A stretch of 64,000 nucleotides of DNA from Stappia stellulata DSM 5886. Its GTDB lineage: Bacteria; Pseudomonadota; Alphaproteobacteria; Rhizobiales; Stappiaceae. The position numbers and the translations under genes are program-made. The notes below the pieces were generated by a model. The model worked only from the letters and a program-made list of their open reading frames with translations, was not told the DNA's origin and searched no databases. Within the stretch, counting starts at the first letter, position 1; every line of letters starts with the position of its first letter. This document shows, piece by piece, positions 28,612 to 38,696 of the stretch. The stretch lies in contig NZ_KE384082.1 of assembly GCF_000423705.1 (NCBI RefSeq), positions 494,843-558,842 on the forward strand. The letters are read 5' to 3'.

Positions 28612-29342
28612 TGGTCAATCCGCTCCCCGGCGGTCTCTTGGATTTCGGAGTTGCTGGGCCGGGCGGAAGCCCGCCGCCCTTCGAAATACCGTTTCGCGGC
28701 CTGGTCGACCTGCTTCTCGATGGCGCGGCGGTCGCGCACGATGCCGCCGTCGGCCCATTCGATACGGCAGTCGCCGGCGCCGAGATCCGGTTCGCCGAGA
28801 AACACCACCCGGCCCTCGAAGCCCTTCTCGGAAACCAGCGGATCGACCTTCCCCTTCAGGGCTTCCAGATCGCCCTCGCGCACCCGGATCACCAGATGCG
28901 GCGCGCGGCGAAGCGGGCCGAGGCATTCCGAGATCAGCGCGATGATCTCGCCGAGCGGCTCGCGGGCGATCAGATGCGCGCAGATCCGGCGCGCCACGAG
29001 AAACGACAGCGCCACGGCGTCCTTTTCCTGGCGCGCCTGATCGGTATCGAGCTGCCCGATCAGTGCGCAAACGTCGTCGGACAGCCGCCTGGCCTCATCG
29101 GCGAGCCGGCCTTCGTCGGTCTGCTGCTGTTCCACCGCGAGCGACGCGCGGCCGCGCTCATAGGCCGCCTGTTCGGCGGCCGCCAGCAGCGCCTCGTGGT
29201 CGGCCACGGGCATCATCGGGGTTTCGGGCACGACCGGTTCCTTGATGTGTTCCGGCTCGGGCGCCACGTCGATCGCCGCGAAGTTGCGGTCGAACAGGAA
29301 CCGGTTGGCCTTCATTTCTGTGCTCGCAAATCGTGTCATCAT
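28608..29342 (-). CDS. fliH: FliH-family export ATPase regulator (FlbE-like)
   Basis: A 244-residue protein in the position of Caulobacter flbE, between fliG and fliN. A short N-terminal MKANRFLFDRNF segment is followed by an acidic linker, a helical heptad-like region (ALLAAAEQAAYERGRASLAV, about 55-95) and a FliH/YscL-like C-terminus ending in DCRIEWADGGIVRDRRAIEK. FliH proteins hold the FliI ATPase at the export gate. Tandem ATGs at 29342 and 29339 and an ATG at 29315 are all possible starts. Confidence 0.85.
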   Translation of the reverse strand: MMTRFASTEMKANRFLFDRNFAAIDVAPEPEHIKEPVVPETPMMPVADHEALLAAAEQAAYERGRASLAVEQQQTDEGRLADEARRLSDDVCALIGQLDTDQARQEKDAVALSFLVARRICAHLIAREPLGEIIALISECLGPLRRAPHLVIRVREGDLEALKGKVDPLVSEKGFEGRVVFLGEPDLGAGDCRIEWADGGIVRDRRAIEKQVDQAAKRYFEGRRASARPSNSEIQETAGERIDQ

Positions 29343-29357
29343 CGGATTTCAGGCCAC

Positions 29358-30419
29358 TCAGTAGATGATTTCGTCATCGCCCTTGCTCTTGGAGAGCATG
29401 AGCTCGCCCTTAGCGGCGAGATCCTTGGCGGTTGCCACCATTCCGGATTGCGCTTCGTCGACGTCGCGCAGGCGGATCGGTCCGAGCGCTTCCATGTCGT
29501 CCTGCATCATCTTTGCCGCGCGCGACGACATGTTGCCGAAGAAGAAATCGCGAACGGTTTCCGAGGCGCCCTTGAGCGCAATCGCCAGCCGGTCCTTCTC
29601 GACGCTGCGCAACAGGGTCTGGCAGCTGCCGGCGTCGAGCTTCATCAGGTCGTCGAAGGTGAACATCAGCGTCTTGATCCGCTCGGCGGATTCGCGGTTC
29701 TCCTCCTCCAGCGCCGCAAGGAAGCGGGCCTCGGTCTGGCGGTCGAAATTGTTGAAGATGTCGGCCATCATCTCGTGGCTGTCGCGCCGCGAGGTGTTGG
29801 TCAGGTTGGACATGAACTCGACGCGCAGCGTCTGCTCGACCTTTTCCAGAACCTCCTTCTGGATCGCCTCCATCTTCAGCATGCGCGAGATCACCTCCAG
29901 CGCCAGTTCCTCGGGCAGGATGCCCAAAACCTTGGCAGCATGGTCGGGATCGATCTTCGACAGGACGACGGCGACCGTTTGCGGGTACTCGTTCTTCAGG
30001 TAGTTGGCGAGAACGTTCTCCTGCACGTTGGAGAGCTTTTCCCACATGTTGCGCCCGGCCGGCCCGCGGATTTCCTCCATGATGACATTGACGCGGTCGC
30101 CCGGCAGGAAGCTGGACAGCAGACGCTCGGTCACGTCGACATTGCCGTTCAGCGAGCCGTTCGACGAGATCTTCTTGACGAAGTCGACGAAAAGCTCCTC
30201 AAGCATCTTCGGGGTCACAGGACCGAGCCGCGACATGGCGGCGGAAATCTCGCGCACCTCCATCTCGTCGAGTTTTTCCCAGATGCGGCGGCCGTGTTTC
30301 TCGCCGAGCGCGAGCAGCAGGACCGCCACGCGCTCAGGCCCCTTGAGCTCGCGCTCCCTGCCCGCTTCGCTGACCGTCAGATGCGTGCCGCCGGTCTGTA
30401 AGGTGTTTGCGATGCTCAT
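29358..30419 (-). CDS. fliG: flagellar motor switch protein FliG
   Basis: FliG (353 residues) joins the MS ring to the C-ring and carries the torque-generating domain. The N-terminal domain ([20 protein letters not shown]) binds FliF, the middle domain has [20 protein letters not shown], equivalent to the EHPQ motif, and the C-terminal domain ends with the charged ridge ([20 protein letters not shown]). The ATG overlaps the fliF stop by four bases. Confidence 0.97.
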   Translation of the reverse strand: MSIANTLQTGGTHLTVSEAGRERELKGPERVAVLLLALGEKHGRRIWEKLDEMEVREISAAMSRLGPVTPKMLEELFVDFVKKISSNGSLNGNVDVTERLLSSFLPGDRVNVIMEEIRGPAGRNMWEKLSNVQENVLANYLKNEYPQTVAVVLSKIDPDHAAKVLGILPEELALEVISRMLKMEAIQKEVLEKVEQTLRVEFMSNLTNTSRRDSHEMMADIFNNFDRQTEARFLAALEEENRESAERIKTLMFTFDDLMKLDAGSCQTLLRSVEKDRLAIALKGASETVRDFFFGNMSSRAAKMMQDDMEALGPIRLRDVDEAQSGMVATAKDLAAKGELMLSKSKGDDEIIY

Positions 30420-32047
30420 GCTGCTTCATTCATCCAGCTGCGGATGATCCCCACCGCTTCGTTCGGATATTCCTCGATAAGGCCGCCGACCTTGGCGATC
30501 GTCGCCACCTGAACGGCGCCCTGCGCCTGGGCTTCCTCGAGCCATTCGATGCGCGGCTCGCCGTCCTCGTCGATCTCGATGCCCGGCTCGTGCGACTGGT
30601 CCGCGATCATGGCGCTGTCGATCGGCTGACCGTCGGCGGTGAGCAGCCCCTGCGGCTGTGTTTCTTCCACGCTCAGGATCCGCTTGATCAGCGGGCGAAC
30701 CGCGAACAGGGTGAGAAGCAGGGCGATCAGGAACAGCACCCCGAGCTCGATGAAGCGCATGATGTCGGCGCGGGTGAACTCGAACAGCCCCGCCTCCTCG
30801 TCGGCGAGGACGCTGTTGGGCGCCTGGGCGAAGCGCAGGTTGACGACCTCCACCGTATCGCCGCGGGTGTCGTCGTAGCCGACGGCCGAGCGCACCAGCA
30901 GCGCAATGCGCTCCAGCTCGTCCTCGGTGCGCGGCGCATAGACCAGATCGCCGTTCTCGTCGGGATTGTAGACGCCGTCGACCAGCACGGCGACCGACAG
31001 GCGGCGCACGCCGCCGGCTTCGACCACCTCGGTCTTCACCGACTTGGAAATCTCGTAGTTGACGATTTCCTCGGCCTGGTTGGCGATGTCGCGCTCGGCA
31101 TTCTCGCCGCCCTGCTGATCGGCCTCGGGGAGCTGGTTGGCAGCCGTCACCGCGCCGTTGCGACCGACAGCGGAGGAGTTTTCCTCCCGCGTCTGGGTGG
31201 AACGCACCACCTGGCCTTCCGGGTCGTAGGTTTCCTGGGTCTCGGTGATGCGGTTGTGATCGAGCTCCATGGCGACGCGGACCCGCGACCGGCCGACGCC
31301 GACGACGGAGTTCACGATCTCCTCGATCTGCGTGCGCACCCGCGCCTCCATCGACTGGCGGCGCTCCTGCAGCGACGAGGCGATGAAGCCCTCGCCCTCT
31401 TCGCCGGCGCCGCTTGCAAGCAGGCGGCCGGTCTCGTCGACGATGGAAACATAATTGGGCTGCAGCCCCTCGACCGCCGTCGCCACCAGATGCTGGATCG
31501 CACGGATCTGGCCGGGGTCGAGCGAGCCGCGCACGCTCAGCGCGATCGATGCGGTCGGCGGCTGGTGGTCGCGCTGGAACAGCTTGCGCTCGGGGATCAC
31601 CAGATGCACGCGGGCCGACTTGATGCGGCCGATGGAGCGGATGGTGCGGGTCAGCTCCCCTTCCAGCGCCCGTGTCCGGTTGATGTTCTGGACGAAGCTC
31701 GTGGAGCCGAGCGTGTCCGCCTTGTCGAAGATCTCGTAGCCGACCGACCCGCCGAGGGGCAGGCCCTGTTCGGCAAGCCGCATCCGGGTGCGGAAGACGT
31801 CGTCCTGCGGCACCAGGATGGTCGCGCCATCGTTGAGCAACTCATGCGGAACCGCCAGGCTTTCCAGCTGCGACACGATCGCGGAGGAATCCTCGAAGGT
31901 CAGGTCCGTGTAGAGCGGCGTCATCTGCGGCGTGGTGATGCGCAGCATGATGAAGGCGAAAACGCCCACCAGAATGGCCGCGACCGCTCCCATGGCAGCG
32001 ATGCGGGTCGGTCCGAGTGTTTTTACGAGTTCCGCAAGTCCGTTCAC
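30416..32047 (-). CDS. fliF: flagellar MS-ring protein FliF
   Basis: FliF (543 residues) forms the inner-membrane MS ring on which the motor is built. Two membrane helices bound the periplasmic part: [20 protein letters not shown] (about 17-36) and [17 protein letters not shown] (about 435-451). Periplasmic ring-building motifs include [20 protein letters not shown] and [20 protein letters not shown]. The cytosolic tail ends in [16 protein letters not shown], the FliG-binding end. First gene of the block, with a candidate CtrA site 128 bases upstream, as expected of an early (class II) flagellar gene. Confidence 0.97.
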   Translation of the reverse strand: MNGLAELVKTLGPTRIAAMGAVAAILVGVFAFIMLRITTPQMTPLYTDLTFEDSSAIVSQLESLAVPHELLNDGATILVPQDDVFRTRMRLAEQGLPLGGSVGYEIFDKADTLGSTSFVQNINRTRALEGELTRTIRSIGRIKSARVHLVIPERKLFQRDHQPPTASIALSVRGSLDPGQIRAIQHLVATAVEGLQPNYVSIVDETGRLLASGAGEEGEGFIASSLQERRQSMEARVRTQIEEIVNSVVGVGRSRVRVAMELDHNRITETQETYDPEGQVVRSTQTREENSSAVGRNGAVTAANQLPEADQQGGENAERDIANQAEEIVNYEISKSVKTEVVEAGGVRRLSVAVLVDGVYNPDENGDLVYAPRTEDELERIALLVRSAVGYDDTRGDTVEVVNLRFAQAPNSVLADEEAGLFEFTRADIMRFIELGVLFLIALLLTLFAVRPLIKRILSVEETQPQGLLTADGQPIDSAMIADQSHEPGIEIDEDGEPRIEWLEEAQAQGAVQVATIAKVGGLIEEYPNEAVGIIRSWMNEAA

Positions 32048-32174
32048 GTGCCACCCATCCGATGCGCTTGATGAAGCCTTCAGGAGACCGGGCCGTCCAG
32101 GGGAGCCTGGGGATGAGGGGATGGTGAAAAAGCTCCCCCGGACGGCCGGTAGGCAAAATTTGCCCGCCAGATGG

Positions 32175-32189
32175 TAAACAAGGTGTTAA
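32175..32189 (-). promoter_or_regulatory. candidate CtrA site upstream of fliF
   Basis: Read toward fliF the site is TTAA-CACCTTG-TTTA followed by CC. It has one mismatch to TTAA-N7-TTAA and centres about 135 bases before the fliF ATG. A second TTAA/TTAG pair (32186-32199) overlaps it with a six-base spacer, which is one short of the consensus. Confidence 0.4.
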
Positions 32190-32404
32190 CGAATGTTAGG
32201 AATTGGTGAAGATGGCGGAAAACCGCGCTTCAGCCTTGGCGAAATGCGAAAGCCACCCGGCAAAATCGACCGGTCGGATTAACGAATTTGAAAAAGGAGA
32301 ACGAGTCACCGCTTCACCGGCTGCCCGGGGCGCGACACAAGACGCTGCGGCAGGTTGGCGCGGGCGTGACGCACGCCGCGGCTCCCGCAGCCTGCGAACC
32401 GCGG

Positions 32405-32436
32405 CCAAAACAAAAGGGCCGGCAAACTGCCAGCCC
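32405..32436 (-). terminator. intrinsic terminator of sciP
   Basis: On the minus strand GGGCTGGCA pairs with TGCCGGCCC over a three-base loop (nine pairs, one G-T), followed by TTTTGTTTT. It lies 44 bases after the sciP stop. Confidence 0.8.
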
Positions 32437-32479
32437 ATTTGTCACAAACGGTGCGAAGGGGCGGTTCCGCCCGATCGTT

Positions 32480-32755
32480 TCAATTTCGATATTGTTGCAC
32501 GCGGGTCGCCCGAAGACCGGCAAGTCCGTGCCGGTCAATGGAACTCTGCCAGGAGAGGAACTCCTCAACCGTCAGCGTATAGCGCTTGCACGCCTCGTCC
32601 AGCGACAACAATCCACCTCGTACGGCGGCAACGACTTCCGCCTTGCGGCGGATGACCCATCGACGCGTTGTCACCGGCGGAAGGTCGGCGATCGTAAGCG
32701 GCGACCCGTCCGGGCCGATAACATATTTGACTCGTACACTTGCTCGGTCGGTCAT
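32480..32755 (-). CDS. sciP: CtrA inhibitor SciP (DUF1153)
   Basis: A 91-residue DUF1153 protein, beginning MTDRASVRVKYVIGPDGSPL and containing TRRWVIRRKAEVVAAVRGGL then LSLDEACKRYTLTVEEFLSW, a Trp-repressor-like helix-turn-helix. In Caulobacter SciP binds CtrA, or DNA next to it, and blocks CtrA-activated transcription after the swarmer stage; sciP itself is activated by CtrA. A CtrA-type box 54 bases before ATG 32755 fits that feedback. It is separately transcribed, with its own terminator. Confidence 0.92.
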   Translation of the reverse strand: MTDRASVRVKYVIGPDGSPLTIADLPPVTTRRWVIRRKAEVVAAVRGGLLSLDEACKRYTLTVEEFLSWQSSIDRHGLAGLRATRVQQYRN

Positions 32756-32808
32756 TGTACTCTCACACTCAACATGACCACGTTGACTATGACAGTAGCT
32801 ATCCGGCT

Positions 32809-32823
32809 TTAAAATTTGACTAA
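32809..32823 (-). promoter_or_regulatory. CtrA-type box upstream of sciP
   Basis: Read toward sciP the site is TTAG-TCAAATT-TTAA, seven of eight consensus positions with the correct seven-base spacer. It starts 54 bases before the sciP ATG. Confidence 0.6.
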
Positions 32824-33071
32824 GGCTGAAGCAACAATTCGGTAAGAATTGAAACGACTCAGGCCCGCCCCGGGGAGCCGCGATACAAGGCAAACCTTGA
32901 GAAAAACAGCGTTTCGGCCCTTTCGCAAAATGGGAAACGGAAAAGCGCGGGCAAAAAATCCCGAAAGAAGTTTGCCGGAAGGCCGGGTTTTCCTCCCTCT
33001 CCGGTGCCTTGCCAGCTCCGCACATCGGCACAAAGCGCCGCCAGGCGAGCCACTTGGGTGCGAGGGGCGCA

Positions 33072-33106
33072 AACAAAAACGCCCGCAAGACTTTTCTTGC
33101 GGGCGT
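33072..33106 (-). terminator. strong intrinsic terminator after flgD
   Basis: ACGCCCGCAAGA (33079-33090) and TCTTGCGGGCGT (33095-33106) form a perfect 12-pair stem with a four-base loop. On the minus strand it is followed by TTTTTGTTT. It lies 69 bases after the flgD stop. Confidence 0.88.
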
Positions 33107-33174
33107 GCGAGCGGGAAGCGGCAAGGCCCCCGGGGACCTTGAAAGCCGCGTTTCGGCGGATTGGCACCCAGGCG

Positions 33175-33849
33175 TCAGGTGCGGTTCACGGAAATCACCG
33201 CATTTGCAGGAATGCGCGCACCGCCGACGGTCAGCACCGCGCCGCCCGCGGTGAACTCGATTCCCTCAACCGTGCCCGACACCTCCGTGCCGACGCGAAT
33301 GCTGGGCGCGCCATTGGCATCGTAGCGACCGATCACGATCGAATACTCGCCGTCCGGGGCCTGCGACCCGGCGGATGTGCGCCCATCCCACTCGAAGGTG
33401 TCGCGGCCCTGCGACAGGGTCGTATCCGCGGAATAGACCACCGCCCCAAGGCTGTTGCGCACCTCGACCCGCGCCTTGCCGCCGTCCCCCGCATCATAGG
33501 TCCAGGACGCCTCGCCGCTCTCGAGCTGTGTCGTGTTGCCGGCCGCCACCACATTGGTTCCGAGATAACTCACGTAGCTCGAGGCGGTCGACGACGCCAT
33601 CACCTGCAGGAGGTTGCCGAGCTGGTCGTTGGTCTTGATCTGCTGTTCCACCGAGGAATACTGGACGAGCTGCTCGGTGTATTTCGACGAATCCGTCGGG
33701 TCGAGCGGATCCTGGTTCTGAATCTGCGTCGTCAGCATCGACAGGAACAGCTCGTAGTTGCTGTTGAGCGCGGATTTCGCCGAAGACGCGGAATTCGCCG
33801 CCGCCGCAGCGGCGCTGCTCTGTTCGCTAATTCCGGTGATACCCGTCAT
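33175..33849 (-). CDS. flgD: flagellar hook-assembly scaffold FlgD
   Basis: FlgD (224 residues) caps the growing hook and is discarded when the filament starts. The N-terminal block FLSMLTTQIQNQDPLDPTDS, then YTEQLVQYSSVEQQIKTNDQ, is diagnostic, and the C-terminal half contains a FlgD Ig-like fold (GRDTFEWDGRTSAGSQAPDG). ATG 33849 follows AGGAGAG. It lies 49 bases after fliK, the usual pair, and ends with a strong terminator. Confidence 0.96.
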   Translation of the reverse strand: MTGITGISEQSSAAAAAANSASSAKSALNSNYELFLSMLTTQIQNQDPLDPTDSSKYTEQLVQYSSVEQQIKTNDQLGNLLQVMASSTASSYVSYLGTNVVAAGNTTQLESGEASWTYDAGDGGKARVEVRNSLGAVVYSADTTLSQGRDTFEWDGRTSAGSQAPDGEYSIVIGRYDANGAPSIRVGTEVSGTVEGIEFTAGGAVLTVGGARIPANAVISVNRT

Positions 33850-33898
33850 CCGTGTCTCTCCTGGTCCGTCATGCCGTTTCCGGCCACCGTGTCAGCGG

Positions 33899-36352
33899 TC
33901 AAATCTGTATGTCGAGCGCGCCGCTGGCGCCCCTCACCTGAACGCGCGATGCGCTCACCGTTTCCTCGGCATCGCCATCGGCGCCCAAGCCATCGCCGCC
34001 CTGGCCCTTGCCATCACCGTCATCCCGGTCGTCCCGGTGCTGGAAACCGGCAAAGCCGCCCTGATCCTTGAGGCTGAGCTGCACGGATCCGTTTTCCAGT
34101 TTCAGGCCGGCCGCATCGAGCGCGCGCTCCAGGCTGCGCTGGTCGCGCAGGAACATGTCGAGGGTCTCGCTGCGCTCCACCGAGAGATGGGCGCGCACGC
34201 TGCCGTCCTTGCCGATCTTCAGATCGACGTCGATCCGGCCCATTTCGGGCGGATCCATGCGGATCTGGAAGCGCGTCGACCCCTTGGAAGCGAACCGCGC
34301 GATTTCGGCCGCGAGATGTGTCGTTGCGGCAGCGGCCTGCTGCGGAAGCGGTGTCGCGGCCGCGGCACGCGCCGTTGCCGCCGCCTGCTGCGCCGCATCG
34401 CCGCGCATGGAAAGCTCGCCGAACCCGTCGACCTCAAGGCCTGCATCGCCCCCCGTCGCCCGGCTGTCGCTCATGGCGGCTGCGAAGGCCAGGGCGGCCG
34501 CGCTGACGCCGGCGCGCATGATCTGCGGCTGGGCAGGCTGCGCGGAGGCCGGCGTCGCTGCCGGCGGCTTGTGATCGGAGGCCGTGTCCTCGCTCGCAAC
34601 TCCGTCGCCTGCCATGGCTTTCGCCAGCGTGGATGTCGGCTCCGCATCCACGGCCTCGGCGTTGCCGACGGCCGTCGGCTGGCCAAGGTCGCGGACCGGG
34701 GCGTTCATCGCCATTTGTGTCGTGGCACGAAGCGCCACCGGGTCGCGTGTGTCGCGCGGCGCCCGATCGGTCTGCGCGGCGACCTCGCCATCATCCGCGC
34801 TCTCGCCAGCGCCCGTCGTTGCCTCAGGCAGCGCGGCCCCTTCGGTCACCGGAGCGAAACGCCCCTGCGCTGCACCTGAGGCAGATGCATGGGCGGGCGT
34901 GAGGCGCGGCGCGGTCTGCGCGCTGCCATCGGCTGCAATGCCTGCCTTTGCCGCATTCGTCTGCGGCGTGTCCCTCGCTCCCGCGGAGGCCGACGGCATC
35001 TCTTGCGCGATTGCGGCATCGAGTTTCGCCGACAGGCTGGCGTCCGCGCCGACCGGAGATCCGGTCGGCATCGTCCCCGGTGCCGGCGCGACGGATCGCG
35101 GATGCGCGGCGGCCGTCTCCTGCGCCCCGGCCCGTGCGGCGGACGGGGCCCCCGCACCCTCGCGGCTTGCGGCAGCAGCGTCCGCCCCCGTTGAAGACAC
35201 AGTCGAAGAAGCGTCGGAACCGGCCGAAACCGGCGCGGCGGCTGACGCAATCTGCCCCGGTGTGCCCTTTGGCGAACCGTCCTGCGCCGCGAGCACGGCA
35301 ACGCCTGCGTCACCGGCCGTGCCAGCGGTTTGCGGCACGATGGCCGACGCTCCCGGCGTCGTCCCGGCAACAGAAGCAACCGGGCCTTGAGGACCTGCGG
35401 GACCTGTGGGAACCGGCGCGCCCGCCCCCGGGTCGCCCACGGACACGGAAGCGGCACGCGTCACCGTCGCGGACCGCATGGCCCGGACCGGATTGTCTGC
35501 GGCAAGGGTTGCCCCGACCGCCGGTGCACCGACAGTTGCCGGGGTCCCGCCGGCAAGGGCCGCCGTGGAGCCGGGAGCCGCTCCTGCCTTGCCCTGGGCG
35601 CCGGATGCGGGCGTTCCGTCTGCGGTGCCGGCGGTCATGGCGCCGGGCGTCTTGCCCGACGCCCCGGGCGATTTGTCACCCGCGCCGGCGGCAAGCGCCG
35701 CCAGACCGTTCGCGGAAACGGCCTGCCCCTTCGCCTGTATGCTCTCGGCGGAAACGTCCCCCGGCGTTGCACCCGCCAAAAGCGAGGGAACCGGAGGAAA
35801 AGGCGCGGACATCGACGCGGGAGCCGCTGACTCCAGAGTGAGGGGCGTGGCGGCGTCCGGCGGTGTCGCCGCTTGTGTTTCGGTGACGACATCGATGGTC
35901 AGGGCCGGGGCGCCCGTCGCACCTGCAACCGGAGCACCCGTGGCAGTGTTGTCGGATGCGGCCGACCCCGCCGGCAGCACCGATCCGGTGTCCTGCGTGG
36001 CATTTCCGGACATGGCAAGCGCTGCTGCGGAGACGCCGGAGGGCGTCCCTGCCATTTGAGCCGAGGTCACACCGGCAACAAGGGTTCCCGTTCCCGTCAC
36101 GGGCCCCGTCACAGCCACCGACGCCGTTGCGCCACCGGCAACCGACGCGTTAACCGATGCGCCTGATGCCGCGCCCTTGGCTGCGGACAACGCCCGTGCG
36201 GAAACATCGCCGCTCAAGGAGCCGAGTTGCTGGGCGAACATCGACGGAACGACGGTCGCCCCGGCGCCCGCTGCCGCAGACTTGGCACCCTGCCCCGACA
36301 CGGCCGCGCTGGCGGACATTGCAGGTGCGGAAATGGAATTGGCGAGCGTCAC
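33899..36352 (-). CDS. fliK: flagellar hook-length control protein FliK
   Basis: An 817-residue FliK. The C-terminal 170 residues carry the FliK domain that switches export specificity (RFQIRMDPPEMGRIDVDLKI, GSVRAHLSVERSETLDMFLR, LERALDAAGLKLENGSVQLS). The first 600 residues are low-complexity, rich in Ala, Gly, Pro, Ser and Thr, as in FliK rulers, but the protein is about twice the length of the enterobacterial one. A GTG at 36352 five bases after GGAGA is preferred; the GTG at 36364 would precede that ribosome site. Confidence 0.9.
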   Translation of the reverse strand: MTLANSISAPAMSASAAVSGQGAKSAAAGAGATVVPSMFAQQLGSLSGDVSARALSAAKGAASGASVNASVAGGATASVAVTGPVTGTGTLVAGVTSAQMAGTPSGVSAAALAMSGNATQDTGSVLPAGSAASDNTATGAPVAGATGAPALTIDVVTETQAATPPDAATPLTLESAAPASMSAPFPPVPSLLAGATPGDVSAESIQAKGQAVSANGLAALAAGAGDKSPGASGKTPGAMTAGTADGTPASGAQGKAGAAPGSTAALAGGTPATVGAPAVGATLAADNPVRAMRSATVTRAASVSVGDPGAGAPVPTGPAGPQGPVASVAGTTPGASAIVPQTAGTAGDAGVAVLAAQDGSPKGTPGQIASAAAPVSAGSDASSTVSSTGADAAAASREGAGAPSAARAGAQETAAAHPRSVAPAPGTMPTGSPVGADASLSAKLDAAIAQEMPSASAGARDTPQTNAAKAGIAADGSAQTAPRLTPAHASASGAAQGRFAPVTEGAALPEATTGAGESADDGEVAAQTDRAPRDTRDPVALRATTQMAMNAPVRDLGQPTAVGNAEAVDAEPTSTLAKAMAGDGVASEDTASDHKPPAATPASAQPAQPQIMRAGVSAAALAFAAAMSDSRATGGDAGLEVDGFGELSMRGDAAQQAAATARAAAATPLPQQAAAATTHLAAEIARFASKGSTRFQIRMDPPEMGRIDVDLKIGKDGSVRAHLSVERSETLDMFLRDQRSLERALDAAGLKLENGSVQLSLKDQGGFAGFQHRDDRDDGDGKGQGGDGLGADGDAEETVSASRVQVRGASGALDIQI

Positions 36353-36772
36353 GCATCTCTCCACTGGAAACCGCGCCGCCCGCCGTTACGGACTCCGCGC
36401 GCAATCATCTGCAAAACCTGTCAGCAAATGCCGGGCCAACTCCGAAAATCCGCGTTTCCGGCCAAAACGGGAGGAATTCCTCCTTGCCTGAACCACACAA
36501 TGGCCTCACATACCCGGAAAGCTTTGCCGCACCGGGAAAGGATTGCCGGGTGGGCGGCGCATCGAAAACCGGACCTCCGGGGGCGCTTGGCCTCGGCCGG
36601 TCGCTTCCGTTATAGTCGCGCCAACGCAAGGCGCGGCGGCAGGGCCGGCGCCCAGCCAGAGACCCGGACACGGCCGCCAGGACGTCGATCGGCCGGGTAA
36701 CCAGAATTGATCGGGCGGCACGGACCGGGCGGGAGCGCCGGGCCGGCCGGCTCAGACCGCAAGGTGAGAACA
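36353..36772. other. gene-free region between fliK and mnmA
   Basis: The 420 bases separate the divergent fliK and mnmA genes. A possible mnmA promoter lies at 36587-36616. No CtrA box or further gene is seen before fliK. Confidence 0.5.
36587..36616 (+). promoter_or_regulatory. possible housekeeping promoter of mnmA
   Basis: TTGGCC (36587-36592) and TATAGT (36611-36616) are spaced by 18 bases, a plausible alphaproteobacterial -35/-10 pair about 157 bases before the mnmA ATG. Confidence 0.35.
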
Positions 36773-37954
36773 ATGCTCAACAGTCTCGATCTCCCGAAGA
36801 GACCGCAGGACACACGGGTCGTGGTCGCCATGTCGGGCGGCGTCGATTCCTCTGTCGTCGCCGGACTGATGAAGCGCGAGGGCTATGACGTCGTCGGCGT
36901 GACGCTTCAGCTCTATGACCATGGCGAGGCGGTGCACCGGGCGGGCGCCTGTTGCGCGGGCCAGGACATCCAGGACGCGCGCCGGGTTGCCGAGAACCTG
37001 GGCATTCCCCACTACGTGCTCGACTATGAAGACCGTTTCCGCGAGGCGGTGATCGAGCGCTTCGCCGAAAGCTACATCGCAGGCGAAACCCCGATCCCCT
37101 GCGTTGCCTGCAACCAGACCGTCAAGTTTTCCGATCTTCTGGAAACGGCGAAGACGCTTGGCGCCGACGTGCTGGCGACCGGCCACTATGTGCGCACCGG
37201 CATGGTCGGCAACCATCGCGCGTTGCACCGTCCGGTCGATCTCGACCGCGACCAGAGCTATTTCCTCTTCGCCACCACCCAGGACCAGCTCGACTTCCTG
37301 CGCTTTCCGCTGGGTGGCATGACCAAGGCGGAAACCCGCGAGCTTGCCCGCGAGTTCGGATTGTCCGTCGCCGAGAAGCAGGACAGCCAGGACATCTGCT
37401 TCGTGCCCCAGGGCAAATACGCGGATGTGATCGAGCGGCTGAAGCCCGATGCCGCCGAACCCGGCGACATCGTCCACCTCGACGGACGCGTGCTCGGTCG
37501 CCATCAGGGCATCATCCATTTCACCATCGGCCAGCGTCGCGGCATCGGCGTCGCCACCGGCGAGCCGCTCTATGTCGTGCGCCTCGACGCCACGAACAAG
37601 CAGGTGATCGTCGGCCCGCGCGAGGCCCTCGGCACGCGCGAGATCGTGTTGCGCGAGGTCAACTGGATCGGCCCCGGCCTTCTGGATAACATCCCCGCGG
37701 ACGGGCTCGAACTGCACGCCAAGGTGCGCTCCACCCGCCCGCCGAGGCCCGCGATCCTCAGGCTGCGCGACGGGGAAGCCGTAGTCGAGCTGCTGGACGG
37801 GGAAACCGGCGTCGCGCCGGGGCAGGCCTGCGTCTTCTTCGATGACGACGGCGACGGCGCACGGGTGCTCGGCGGCGGATGGATCGAACGTACCGTCCCC
37901 GGCCATGCGAGCGGAAGCCCCGAAAAGACAACACAAGCAACGGCAACGGCATAA
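36773..37954 (+). CDS. mnmA: tRNA-specific 2-thiouridylase MnmA
   Basis: MnmA (393 residues) thiolates U34 of Lys, Glu and Gln tRNAs. The PP-loop SGGVDSS (residues 21-27), the first catalytic cysteine in [16 protein letters not shown] and the second in [14 protein letters not shown] are present, along with GATGHY-like [12 protein letters not shown] 36773 has AAGGTGAG upstream. Its stop overlaps the next ATG (TAATG), coupling it to the methyltransferase. Confidence 0.96.
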   Translation: MLNSLDLPKRPQDTRVVVAMSGGVDSSVVAGLMKREGYDVVGVTLQLYDHGEAVHRAGACCAGQDIQDARRVAENLGIPHYVLDYEDRFREAVIERFAESYIAGETPIPCVACNQTVKFSDLLETAKTLGADVLATGHYVRTGMVGNHRALHRPVDLDRDQSYFLFATTQDQLDFLRFPLGGMTKAETRELAREFGLSVAEKQDSQDICFVPQGKYADVIERLKPDAAEPGDIVHLDGRVLGRHQGIIHFTIGQRRGIGVATGEPLYVVRLDATNKQVIVGPREALGTREIVLREVNWIGPGLLDNIPADGLELHAKVRSTRPPRPAILRLRDGEAVVELLDGETGVAPGQACVFFDDDGDGARVLGGGWIERTVPGHASGSPEKTTQATATA

Positions 37955-38652
37955 TGGTTGAAGATTTTATTCGCGCGTCCAGGCTCGGGCGTTGGCTGGA
38001 GCGTGTGTTTTCCTCCGCGCCGAGCGGCGCGGGCACGCACAGCGACGTCGAAAGCGCCTATGCGCGTTGGGCCCCGGTCTATGACTGGGTGTTCACCGCG
38101 CCGCTGGTGTTCGGCCAGCGCGCCGCCGCACGCGCCGCCAACACCCTCTCCGGCGACCTTCTGGAGGTGGGCGTGGGAACCGGGCTCTCGCTCCCGCTGT
38201 ATAACCGCAACCTGACCGTCACCGGCATCGACCTGTCGGAGCCGATGCTGGATCGCGCCCGCGAGCGCGTCGCGCGCAAGCATCTGGGCAATGTCGCCGA
38301 GCTGCGCGCGATGGACGCCGCCGACCTCACCTACGCCGACGGACGCTTCGACGTCGCGACGGTGATGTATGTCATGACCGTGGTGCCCGATCCCGACAAG
38401 GTGCTGGCGGAACTTGAACGTGTCGTGCGGCCGGGCGGCACGGTCATCGTCGTGAACCACTTCGCCTCGCGCTCCGGCCTCTTCGCCTGGATCGAGCGCG
38501 GACTGGCGCGTTTTGCCGGCAAGCTCGGCTGGGATCCGCTGTTCGAGCGCGAGACCGTGCTCGACAACACCCGCATGACCCTGGTGCAGGAGGAGCGCAT
38601 CGCGCCCTTCGGGCTCTTCACCATGATGGTGTTCAAGCGCGACAACGTCTGA
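37954..38652 (+). CDS. pmtA: phospholipid N-methyltransferase, Rhodobacter PmtA type
   Basis: A 232-residue class I SAM methyltransferase. DVESAYARWAPVYDWVF, the SAM motif LLEVGVGTGLSLPLY, GIDLSEPMLDRARERV and PGGTVIVVNHFASRSGLF match the Rhodobacter-type PmtA, which methylates phosphatidylethanolamine stepwise to phosphatidylcholine at the inner membrane. A related ubiquinone- or other-substrate methyltransferase is less likely. Translationally coupled to mnmA by TAATG. Confidence 0.75.
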   Translation: MVEDFIRASRLGRWLERVFSSAPSGAGTHSDVESAYARWAPVYDWVFTAPLVFGQRAAARAANTLSGDLLEVGVGTGLSLPLYNRNLTVTGIDLSEPMLDRARERVARKHLGNVAELRAMDAADLTYADGRFDVATVMYVMTVVPDPDKVLAELERVVRPGGTVIVVNHFASRSGLFAWIERGLARFAGKLGWDPLFERETVLDNTRMTLVQEERIAPFGLFTMMVFKRDNV

Positions 38653-38696
38653 AGACGGGCCGCCCGCGCTGACGGACGCGCAAGTCCGCGTCCGTA

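Larger units (their letters stand above)
32048..32479. other. gene-free region upstream of fliF
   Basis: The 432 bases between fliF and the end of sciP contain the candidate CtrA site at 32175-32189 and the sciP terminator at 32405-32436. I see no credible coding frame here. No well-spaced sigma-54 promoter was found. Confidence 0.5.
32756..33174. other. gene-free region between sciP and flgD
   Basis: The 419 bases hold the sciP regulatory region with its CtrA box (32809-32823), then about 250 bases of A/G-rich sequence with no coding frame I trust, and the flgD terminator (33072-33106). Confidence 0.5.

Noticed and set aside
32140-32175. Possible sigma-54 -24/-12 element before fliF (TGG...TTTTGC)
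   Set aside because: GG and GC are 12 or 9 bases apart, not the required 10, and fliF is expected to be CtrA- rather than sigma-54-controlled.
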